Made by a program: the position numbers and the translations under genes. Positions 7,955 to 14,332 of a stretch of DNA of 20,420 nt are shown one piece after another; position 1 is the stretch's first letter; each line of letters starts with the position of its first letter. The stretch covers positions 1 to 20,420 of the forward strand of contig CAAGDE010000083.1 in the NCBI GenBank assembly GCA_900768535.1. The letters are read 5' to 3'. Below the pieces are notes generated by a model. It saw only the letters and a list, made by a program, of their open reading frames with translations. It did no database searches and was not told where the DNA came from. The DNA is from Clostridia bacterium. GTDB lineage: Bacteria > Bacillota > Clostridia > Oscillospirales > CAG-272.

Positions 7955-8012
7955 GATCTTTTCTCCTTTACAGAAAAATCTATGTCTCCCGCCGCCGGTA
8001 CCTGACAGCATG

Positions 8013-8054
8013 AAACCAAAACAGAAAGGCGACCCTCCAACCGGAAAGCCGCCT
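8013..8054 (-). terminator. Terminator-like hairpin (attenuator candidate) ahead of livJ
   Basis: On the minus strand AGGCGGC (8054-8048) pairs with GTCGCCT (8033-8027), with one G-U pair. An inner TCC/GGA helix lies inside, and the T-rich stretch TTCTGTTTTGGTTT follows. It sits between the 84-residue membrane protein gene and livJ, about 60 bases before the livJ start. It could partly stop transcription, so that livJ and the genes after it are expressed by read-through. No alternative antiterminator pairing was identified. Confidence 0.55.
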
Positions 8055-8081
8055 GATTGTCCGTCCCTTTTCGGGCTGGGA

Positions 8082-8336
8082 TCAATACAAGAACCTTTTC
8101 CGCCTGGAATATCCTCCCGGAATCAGAATCATTCGTACAATATACACCGGAGCAATTACAAGAATGCCGACACCGACCAGTACCGGCAGGTTCTGCAGAT
8201 ACAGGTACAGCAAAACAAAAGCAGACACCGCAAAGGCAGTGTCCGCAAGGATGGCAAGGGCAACGCGGAAAGCGCCGGCACAAAAAGCCGTTTTGCACGG
8301 TGTCGCTGTACGGTTTTTATGCGTCGCGTTCATCAT
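8082..8336 (-). CDS. Small two-helix membrane protein, unknown function
   Basis: This 84-residue product is not recognised as any known family. It has a polar, Thr/Lys-rich N-terminus, then two hydrophobic segments (about residues 22-47 and 51-70) separated by a short turn at NLP. The C-terminus is strongly basic, GGYSRRKRFLY, and probably cytoplasmic. Support for it being a real gene: a purine-rich ribosome site (AGGGAGAGGG) nine bases before tandem ATG codons, and a near-consensus promoter 54 bp upstream. It is the first gene on the liv transcript, 127 bp before livJ with a terminator-like hairpin between. It could be an accessory or regulatory subunit of the transporter, or an unrelated small membrane protein. 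Nothing in the sequence decides this. Confidence 0.65.
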   Translation of the reverse strand: MMNATHKNRTATPCKTAFCAGAFRVALAILADTAFAVSAFVLLYLYLQNLPVLVGVGILVIAPVYIVRMILIPGGYSRRKRFLY

Positions 8337-8389
8337 GGCGGTTTCCCTCTCCCTTTCCGTATTTCCCGGCTCGGCTCCGGATTGTATAT

Positions 8390-8418
8390 ATTGTACCTTT
8401 TTTTTTTCGATTTGTCAA
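8390..8418 (-). promoter_or_regulatory. Sigma-A promoter of the liv operon
   Basis: On the minus strand, TTGACA (8418-8413), a 17-base spacer and TACAAT (8395-8390) give a near-perfect vegetative promoter. The spacer contains an A-tract. Transcription would start near 8383, about 46 bases before the ATG of the 84-residue membrane protein. It is the only clear minus-strand promoter found upstream of the liv genes. Confidence 0.88.
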
Positions 8419-8420
8419 TC

Positions 8421-8735
8421 GGTCGGTTGCCTGTATTTTTTACAAATTTCAAATCTTTTTTTGGATGGTTTTAACAAAAACTAAATTTCCGGATGCAATT
8501 TCCGATTTTTAATCCTGCAAAATCGGCGTCAAACCGTCCCGTTTTCGCGTTTTTTAGGCAAGTTTTTCCTTTCATAAATTCATTTTCACGTGTTCGACAA
8601 AATCCGCGCACGGATTTCCGTGACCGGCATAGAATGATAACAGAAGGGCAACAGCGGAGCGCGACCGGCACCGGCGGCAGACGCACCGCGCAGTCCGATG
8701 CTCCCCCCTTCAATTTCGAAAGGTAGGAAAATTTT
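8421..8735 (+). other. Lower-GC intergenic region with a palindrome and weak promoter-like motif
   Basis: This 315-bp stretch is clearly richer in A+T than the rest of the window and separates the divergent liv operon and the 31-residue peptide gene. It contains a perfect 6+6 palindrome, CACGGA-TT-TCCGTG (8609-8622). CATAGAAT follows at 8628-8635 and resembles sporulation (SigE/SigK-type) -10 elements, with an AC dinucleotide 16 bases upstream. No good sigma-A promoter was found for the downstream peptide. Two open frames here (8493-8726 plus, 8471-8752 minus) have no ribosome site or recognisable protein features. No RNA gene was recognised. Confidence 0.4.
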
Positions 8736-8831
8736 ATGAACGGCAACTGCATTTGTCAGCTTTTCGATAACAACTGGCTCTGGCTCGTCATCCTCGCCTG
8801 CATTCTTCTCTGCTCCTGCTGCGGACGTTAA
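8736..8831 (+). CDS. Tiny Cys-rich hydrophobic peptide, 31 residues
   Basis: The peptide starts MNGNCICQLFDNN, continues with a Trp/Leu/Ile-rich membrane-like segment (WLWLVILACILL) and ends CSCCGR, giving six cysteines in 31 residues. A ribosome site (AAAGGTAGG) lies seven bases before the ATG, and repeat copy B starts right after the TAA, as with other genes here. Short peptides with Asn-Asn-Trp/Cys, a run of I/L and a terminal CCCG-like motif are seen in many Clostridia, often left unannotated or named 'high-cysteine' proteins; that similarity is from memory. Function is unknown; a membrane-active or spore-associated role is speculative. It is too short for ordinary gene finding. Confidence 0.65.
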   Translation: MNGNCICQLFDNNWLWLVILACILLCSCCGR

Positions 8832-8925
8832 GGGGATGCGGCGGGGCGCTGCCCCGGACCCCGCTTAAGAAGCTTTTTTGAAAAAAAGTTTCTTAAGGAT
8901 CTTCAAAAAGCTTTATCAGAAGGGC
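8832..8925 (+). repeat. Dispersed 3'-end palindromic repeat, copy B
   Basis: This copy lies directly after the stop codon of the 31-residue peptide gene, on the same strand. It has GGGGC-GCT-GCCCC (8843-8855), then ACCCCGC, then a 16-bp stem (8864-8879 with 8882-8897, loop GA, one G-U pair). The tail ATCTTCAAAAAGCTTTATC leads into AGAAGGGC. The stem sequence is quite different from copies A, C and D, yet it pairs fully as RNA. It is the most diverged copy, and its tail lacks the GGGGTATGCCC-type block. Confidence 0.8.
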
Positions 8926-8960
8926 TTGCACTTTCCGATTGCGCTTTGACGGATTCAAAG

Positions 8961-9000
8961 GAATGCCACCGCAAAAATCGCGGTGGCATTCGTTTATTTT
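8961..9000. terminator. Bidirectional terminator between convergent genes
   Basis: GAATGCCACCGC (8961-8972) and GCGGTGGCATTC (8980-8991) form a perfect 12-bp stem with a 7-base loop. On the plus strand GTTTATTTT follows, a good T tract for the peptide gene transcript. On the minus strand the stem begins just after the glgP stop (8996-8994) and is followed by CTTTGAATCC, a weaker tail. It probably ends both the glycogen operon and the small plus-strand transcript. Confidence 0.8.
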
Positions 9001-11438
9001 GCGGAGTCAGGCGCCGGAATCCTGCGCAGATTCCAGATCCGTCCGGCGTATTCTTCAATGCTTCTGTCGGCGGCGAACTGTCCGGCGGCGGCAATGTTAT
9101 ACAGCGACATCCGGTTCCAGTGCTCCTTATCCCTGTAAGCCTGAATCATCTTCTCGTGCGTGGTGCGGTAGGACTCAAAGTCCGCCAGGCACATATACGG
9201 GTCGGCAATGCCGTGACCGTTCAGCAGATAGGACGCGATATCCGCAAAGGATTCGCCCGCAAAGCCAAAGGACAGCCGGTCGACAATCCGCTTCAGCCGC
9301 TCGTTTGACGCATAGTAGGTTGCCGATTTATACCCGGACAACCACAGCGCCTCCACCTCCTGCGCGGTCAGACCGAAGATGAACATATTCTCCTTCCCTG
9401 CCGCGTCCTGCATTTCCACATTTGCGCCGTCCAGCGTTCCGATGGTCAGCGCACCGTTGATCATCAGCTTCATGCAGCCCGTTCCGCTCGCTTCCTTCCC
9501 GGCAAGGGAGATCTGCTCGCTGATCTCGGCGGACGGCACCAGCGCCTCGGCAAGGCTAACGTTGTAGTCCTCCAGGAACACCAGGTTCAGCTTCTCGCGG
9601 ATAGCCGGATTTTCGTTGATGTCCTTGCTGATCATGCACAGCAGCTTGATGATCCGCTTTGCCATATCGTAGCCCGGCGCCGCCTTGGCACCGAACAGGA
9701 AGGTCTGCGGCTGGAGATCCAGGTTCGGGTTCTCCTTCAGATCCAGATACAGCCCGATGATATTCAGCGCGTTGAGCAGCTGCCTCTTGTACTCATGCAG
9801 GCGCTTGATCTGCACGTCATAGACCGAATGCGTATCGATGCGCATACCCGTTTTGCGGAAGATCATATTCGAAAACGCGACCTTGTTGTCGTGCTTGATG
9901 GCGCGCAGGCGGTTCAGAACCGATGCATCGTCCGCAAACTTCGCAAATTCCGACAGCTCCTCCGGGTGATGCCGGAAGCCGTCTCCGATGCACTCGGTGA
10001 TCAGTGCGGACAGCTCCGGGTTGGAGTAGCACAGCCAGCGCCGGTGCGCAATGCCGTTGGTCACGTTGTCAAAGCGTTCGGGGTACATTTTGTAGAAATC
10101 CTTGAAGGTGGAATCCTTGAGAATCTGCGAGTGCAGCCGGGACACGCCGTTGACCGAATGCGACCCGACCACCGAAAGGTTTGCCATGCGCACCTGGTCG
10201 TAGCCGACAATGCTCATCTGCGAAATGCGGTTCCAGTTGCCGGGGAACGCCTTCCATGCCTCGCGGCAGAAGCGCTCGTTGATCTCCTTGACGATCATAT
10301 AGATACGCGGCAGACGGAGCCGGAACAGATCCTCGTTCCAGGTCTCCAGCGCCTCCGGCATGACGGTGTGGTTGGTGTAGGAAACGGTGCGCGTGACGAT
10401 GTTCCATGCACGATCCCAATCAAAGAAATAGTCGTCCACCAGAATCCGCATCAGTTCGGGGATGCAGAGCGCCGGGTGGGTATCGTTGATGTGGATTGCC
10501 ACCTTATCCGGCAGATTTTCCAGCGTTCCGTAGACCGCCAGGTGATCGCGGAGGATGCTCTGCACCGAGGCGGACACCAGGAAATACTGCTGGGTCAGGC
10601 GGAGCAGCTTGCCCTCGGCATGGTTGTCGGAGGGATAGAGCACCTTGGTGATGATCTCGGCATTGTTGCTCTCCTCCAGCGCCTTGGCATACTGTCCCTG
10701 CGTGAACAGCCCCATGTTGAAGTTCTGAATATCCCTTGCGCGCCACAGCCGGAGCTGGCTGACCGCCTCGCTGTCCGCGCCGGAGATCATCATGTCATAG
10801 GGAACGGCTTCATACTCCTCGCCGCCCTCGTAGCGGATGTCGCAGTGCCCGTCCTCGCGCCAGTTTTCGATCACACGTCCGCCGAAATGCACCTTATAGA
10901 TGCGGTCGGTGCGCGGAATCAGCCAGACCTCGCCGCCGGGGAGCCAGACATCCGGCAGCTCCACCTGCATTCCGTCCACAATCATCTGCCGGAACAGTCC
11001 GTATTCATAGCAAAGCGAAAACCCGGTTGCCGGGTAGTTCAGGGACGAGAGCGAATCCATGAAGCAGGCGGCAAGACGTCCCAGTCCGCCGTTGCCAAGC
11101 CCCGCGTCCGGCTCGCATTCATACAGATCGTCCAGATCGTAGCCCAGCTCCGCGAGCGCCTTGCGGTACGCCTCGGCAAGACCGAGATTGCACAGATTGG
11201 TTTTGAGCGACCGCCCCAGCAGAAATTCCATGCACATATAGTACACCCGCTTTCCGCCGGCGGCGTTGACCTTCTTTTTGTACTGTGACCGCTTTTCACT
11301 CAGCAGATTCCGCACGGCAATGGCGGACGCCTTGTACATCTGATCGCGGGACGCTTCCGCCGCCGTGCATCCGAAATGCCGCTGCAGAATCCCCTCGATC
11401 TGTTCTTTTACTTCTTTTGCGTTCGGGTTGAAATTCAT
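8994..11438 (-). CDS. glgP: Glycogen phosphorylase
   Basis: The enzyme (GT35) uses pyridoxal phosphate to release glucose 1-phosphate from the outer chains of glycogen. At 814 residues it has the usual family length. Visible features are YYMCMEFLLGRSLKTNLCNL near residue 66, GLGNGGLGRLAACFMDSLSS, HINDTHPALCIPELMRILVD and NVTNGIAHRRW. The PLP site is EASGTGCMKLMINGALTIG, with the PLP lysine at about K657. The residue before MK is Cys where most phosphorylases have Asn. The start at 11438 has AGGA six bases upstream. It is the last gene of the glycogen operon, separated from glgA by 175 bp containing repeat copy C and a hairpin, so its expression may be lower or independent. Confidence 0.97.
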   Translation of the reverse strand: MNFNPNAKEVKEQIEGILQRHFGCTAAEASRDQMYKASAIAVRNLLSEKRSQYKKKVNAAGGKRVYYMCMEFLLGRSLKTNLCNLGLAEAYRKALAELGYDLDDLYECEPDAGLGNGGLGRLAACFMDSLSSLNYPATGFSLCYEYGLFRQMIVDGMQVELPDVWLPGGEVWLIPRTDRIYKVHFGGRVIENWREDGHCDIRYEGGEEYEAVPYDMMISGADSEAVSQLRLWRARDIQNFNMGLFTQGQYAKALEESNNAEIITKVLYPSDNHAEGKLLRLTQQYFLVSASVQSILRDHLAVYGTLENLPDKVAIHINDTHPALCIPELMRILVDDYFFDWDRAWNIVTRTVSYTNHTVMPEALETWNEDLFRLRLPRIYMIVKEINERFCREAWKAFPGNWNRISQMSIVGYDQVRMANLSVVGSHSVNGVSRLHSQILKDSTFKDFYKMYPERFDNVTNGIAHRRWLCYSNPELSALITECIGDGFRHHPEELSEFAKFADDASVLNRLRAIKHDNKVAFSNMIFRKTGMRIDTHSVYDVQIKRLHEYKRQLLNALNIIGLYLDLKENPNLDLQPQTFLFGAKAAPGYDMAKRIIKLLCMISKDINENPAIREKLNLVFLEDYNVSLAEALVPSAEISEQISLAGKEASGTGCMKLMINGALTIGTLDGANVEMQDAAGKENMFIFGLTAQEVEALWLSGYKSATYYASNERLKRIVDRLSFGFAGESFADIASYLLNGHGIADPYMCLADFESYRTTHEKMIQAYRDKEHWNRMSLYNIAAAGQFAADRSIEEYAGRIWNLRRIPAPDSAK

Positions 11439-11458
11439 TGTTCCTGTTGACCTTTCTG

Positions 11459-11477
11459 CCGCTCCCCACCGGAGCGG
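11459..11477. other. Hairpin in the glgA-glgP gap
   Basis: CCGCTCC (11459-11465) and GGAGCGG (11471-11477) form a perfect 7-bp stem with a 5-base loop. On the minus strand it lies in the glgP leader, just before the ribosome site. On the plus strand it is followed by ATTTTTGG and would resemble a terminator against antisense transcription. No promoter for glgP was identified between it and repeat copy C. Confidence 0.5.
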
Positions 11478-11522
11478 ATTTTTGGTTGCTTTCTGTGGTT
11501 TGATCGAATTTGGGTAGGATCG

Positions 11523-11615
11523 GTCTGCTCCCTTTTCAGTTAAAATTCTTGGAGTTCTTAAAACCTTCTTATAAGAAGGTTCTGAGCAGGGTCTGGGGCA
11601 GAGCCAAAGGTCTTT
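11523..11615 (-). repeat. Dispersed 3'-end palindromic repeat, copy C (inside the glg operon)
   Basis: On the minus strand the element begins at the glgA stop codon (TAA then AGACCTTTGG). It continues with GGC-TCT-GCC and AGACCCTGC, then a 14-bp stem (11557-11570 with 11573-11586, loop AT on both strands, one mismatch and one G-U). The tail TCCAAGAATTTTAACTGAAAAGGG aligns with copies A and D up to the point where they read CATACCCCC. It is the only copy placed inside an apparent operon, between glgA and glgP. Confidence 0.82.
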
Positions 11616-13188
11616 ACATCCCTTCGTACAGCTCCAGATACTGCCCGGCGGACCTGCGCCATGAGAAATCGGTGGTCATGACGCGTTCGACCAGGCGGTC
11701 GCGCTCCGGCTTGTTGTACCACACGCCGATCGCCGCCTCGGTGCGCTCGCGCAGCTCCGCCGCGGAATAGTTCGCAAAGGTGAAACCGTTGCCGTGGAGC
11801 GTCTCTCCCTCGACCCAATAGGGCTTGATGGAGTCATACAGACCGCCGGTCTCCCGCACCACCGGAATGGCTCCGTAGCGGGAGGCAATCATCTGCGACA
11901 GCCCGCACGGCTCGGAGCGGGACGGCATGAGGAAGATATCCGCCGCCGCGTAAACCCGCTTGGACAGGTCACGGTCATAGGTGATCAGCGCCCGCACCTT
12001 GTCGGGGAAGCGCTCCTGCAGCTCCCGGAAGAAGGACTCGAAGCCGAACTCCCCTTTCCCAAGGATCACCAGCTGCAATTCATGCGCCGCGACCAGATCG
12101 TAAATGCACCCCGTAATCAGATCCAGCCCCTTGTGCGCCGCCAATCGGGAGATCACCGCCAGCATGGGGACATCGGCGCGTTCGGGAAGCCCCGTCTCGC
12201 GCTGGAGCGCCAGCTTGTCGGCACCCTTCCCTTCCATATTCTGCACCGAATACCGCGCGGCAATGCACGGGTCGGTTGCGGGATCGTAATAGGTGTAATC
12301 AATGCCGTTGAGAATGCCGGACAGCTTGCCGGCGTTGCGGTTCAGCGCCGCGTCCAGCCCGTGCGCGTACTCCGGCGTGCGGATCTCCCACGCGTAGCGC
12401 GGACTGACGGTGGTCACCCGGTCGGCGCATTCAATCGCCGCCTTCATCAGGTTGATGCACCCGTTGTATTCCATCAGCGCGTGCTCGTTCCCGCTCAGCG
12501 CAAACACATCGCCGAGGATGGCGAAATCGTACTGCCCCTGATACTCGATGTTGTGGATCGTGAAGACCGTGCGCATCGTTCCGTACCACGGGCGGCTCCG
12601 GTAGAGGCAGTTGAGATACACAACCGAGAGCGCCGCCTGCCAGTCATGCGCGTGCAGGATGTCCGGGTAGTAGTTCAGCCGGTTCATCATCTCCAGCACC
12701 GCCATGCAGAAATAGGCGTAGCGCTCGCCGTCATCGTAAAAGCCGTAGAGCGCCGGACGGCGGAAATAGTATTCGTTGTCGATGAAATAATAGGTCACGC
12801 CGTCCTTCACCAGACTGTAAATCCCGCAGTACTGCTCGCGCCAGGCAAGCCGCACCGAGGTGATATACTCCTCCTTCATCTGCGCCCGCCATGCCTGCGA
12901 AATACTGCCGTAGAGCGGCATAACCACCCGGACGTCCACCTGCCCGGTTCCTGCCAGCGCCGCCGGGAGCGAACCGAGGACATCCCCCAGCCCGCCGGTC
13001 GCGGCAAACGGCATGACCTCCGCCCCGACGAACAGAATCTTCTTTTTCCCGGCTTCCGGCGCCTCTGCCATGACGGGAACCTCCGCCGGCGCCGGCGCTC
13101 CTTTCGCTTTTCCCGCCCGTTTTCTCTCCGGCGCGGGGGTCAGGGGCAGGATTGCCGGTCCGCGCTCATGCCTGATTGCTTTTTTCAT
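11614..13188 (-). CDS. glgA: Glycogen synthase
   Basis: The enzyme (GT5) transfers glucose from ADP-glucose to the glycogen chain. It is 524 residues from ATG 13188, which overlaps the glgD stop (ATGA) and has AAAGGA nearby. The first 47 residues are an Ala/Pro/Lys-rich extension before the catalytic start KKKILFVGAEVMPFAATGG. A second ATG at 13071 (residue 40) has an excellent GGAGGT seven bases upstream; starting there gives 485 residues, closer to the usual length. Other motifs are HAHDWQAAL, FTIHNIEYQG and PSRSEPCGLSQ with catalytic Glu at about 426. The usual KxGGL lysine that contacts ADP-glucose is Ala here (residue 63, AATGGLGDV). Confidence 0.96.
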   Translation of the reverse strand: MKKAIRHERGPAILPLTPAPERKRAGKAKGAPAPAEVPVMAEAPEAGKKKILFVGAEVMPFAATGGLGDVLGSLPAALAGTGQVDVRVVMPLYGSISQAWRAQMKEEYITSVRLAWREQYCGIYSLVKDGVTYYFIDNEYYFRRPALYGFYDDGERYAYFCMAVLEMMNRLNYYPDILHAHDWQAALSVVYLNCLYRSRPWYGTMRTVFTIHNIEYQGQYDFAILGDVFALSGNEHALMEYNGCINLMKAAIECADRVTTVSPRYAWEIRTPEYAHGLDAALNRNAGKLSGILNGIDYTYYDPATDPCIAARYSVQNMEGKGADKLALQRETGLPERADVPMLAVISRLAAHKGLDLITGCIYDLVAAHELQLVILGKGEFGFESFFRELQERFPDKVRALITYDRDLSKRVYAAADIFLMPSRSEPCGLSQMIASRYGAIPVVRETGGLYDSIKPYWVEGETLHGNGFTFANYSAAELRERTEAAIGVWYNKPERDRLVERVMTTDFSWRRSAGQYLELYEGM

Positions 13189-14318
13189 ACGCTCATTCCT
13201 TTTCCGATGAAGAACGGCATGGTCTCGTGTCCGGAGAGCATTCTGCCGTCCTTGATGCGAACATCCTTGTCGGTGATGACGCAGTTCAGCTGTACATTGT
13301 CCCCGATATCGGTGTTCTGCAGGATCACGCAGTTCTTCACCACCGTTCCGCGCCCGACACGGACGTCCCGGAAGAGAATCGAATTTTCCACGGTTCCCTC
13401 GATGACACAGCCGTCCGCCAGAAGCGAATTCTTCACCTCGGCGCCCTCACAGTACTTGGTGGGCGCGCTGTTGCGGATTTTTGTGTAGATCTTGCGGTCA
13501 GCGGCGCCGAACAGCCCCCGCCGCGCATCCGGCGTCAACAGCTCCATGGACGTGCGAAAATAGGATTCCAGCGTGCCGATATAGGCATACCAGCCGTCAT
13601 AGCGGTAGGCACGGATCAGCTTTTTGTCCAGGTTCTGCCGGATGATGTCGCGGCTGAAGCTGGTATATCCGTGCGCCAGGGAATCGGCGATGATGTTCTG
13701 CAGATCGGTCCGCTTGATGACGTAAATGTTGGTGTTCACATCCGCCTCGCCCGACTCCGGCTTTGCCCGGGAGACGCCGCGCACCCGGTCATCCTTCCCG
13801 ATCTGTGCCAGGTTGACCGCCTTGTCGAACCGGAACGTATCCGCGTTCACGTGCTTCGTCACCATTGTCAGGTACGCGCCCGACTTCACGTGATCCGCCA
13901 GCACCGCGCCAAGGTCAAGGTTCATGACCACATCGCAGTCCGACAGCACCATGTAATCCGCGCCGCACCGGTTGATGAAATGCTCCGCGCCCATCAGCGC
14001 CTCCAGCCGGCTGGAATAGAGCTTTCCCGCGGCGGTGTTCTCGTAAGCCGCGACATACGGCGGCAGAATCTTGATGCCGCCCGACCGCCGCGCCAGATCC
14101 CAGTCCTTGCCGGTCCCGATATGATCCAGAAGCGACTGATAGTTGTAGTGCGTAATGACGCCGACCGTGTTGATATCGGCATTGACCATGTTGGAAAGCG
14201 CGAAATCGATCAGCCGGTAGCGACAGCCGAACGGAATGCTTGCCATCGTGCGCATCCGCGCCATTTCCGGGATGCTCTGATCGTGGATATTCGAAAAAAT
14301 CAAGCCTGCAACATTCAT
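13185..14318 (-). CDS. glgD: GlgD, non-catalytic subunit of ADP-glucose pyrophosphorylase
   Basis: In Firmicutes GlgD pairs with GlgC and stimulates or modulates ADP-glucose synthesis, the committed step of glycogen formation. The 377-residue protein has the nucleotidyltransferase fold (MASIPFGCRYRLIDFALSNMVNADI, matching GlgC) and a left-handed beta-helix tail with hexapeptide-like repeats (KNSLLADGCVIEGTVENSIL). It lacks the N-terminal GGxGxRL loop; the start reads VAGLIFSNIHDQSIPEMARMR instead. The EKP lysine region reads AKPE, and SGDHIY is replaced by SDCDVV. These losses identify it as GlgD rather than a second GlgC. GAGGAGGGGG lies before the start, it follows glgC after 14 bp and overlaps glgA by 4 bp. 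Confidence 0.95.
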   Translation of the reverse strand: MNVAGLIFSNIHDQSIPEMARMRTMASIPFGCRYRLIDFALSNMVNADINTVGVITHYNYQSLLDHIGTGKDWDLARRSGGIKILPPYVAAYENTAAGKLYSSRLEALMGAEHFINRCGADYMVLSDCDVVMNLDLGAVLADHVKSGAYLTMVTKHVNADTFRFDKAVNLAQIGKDDRVRGVSRAKPESGEADVNTNIYVIKRTDLQNIIADSLAHGYTSFSRDIIRQNLDKKLIRAYRYDGWYAYIGTLESYFRTSMELLTPDARRGLFGAADRKIYTKIRNSAPTKYCEGAEVKNSLLADGCVIEGTVENSILFRDVRVGRGTVVKNCVILQNTDIGDNVQLNCVITDKDVRIKDGRMLSGHETMPFFIGKGMSV

Positions 14319-14332
14319 CTCTTTCCCCCTCC

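Noticed and set aside
8471..8752. 93-codon minus-strand frame and the overlapping 77-codon plus-strand frame (8493-8726)
   Set aside because: Neither has a ribosome site or plausible composition. The minus frame overlaps the start of the Cys-rich peptide and the plus frame looks like random AT/GC-mixed sequence.
9795..11288. 497-codon plus-strand open frame opposite glgP
   Set aside because: It is a shadow of glgP in a GC-rich gene, with no ribosome site and no protein family features. The similar long frame at 11794-13488 opposite glgA/glgD was rejected for the same reason.
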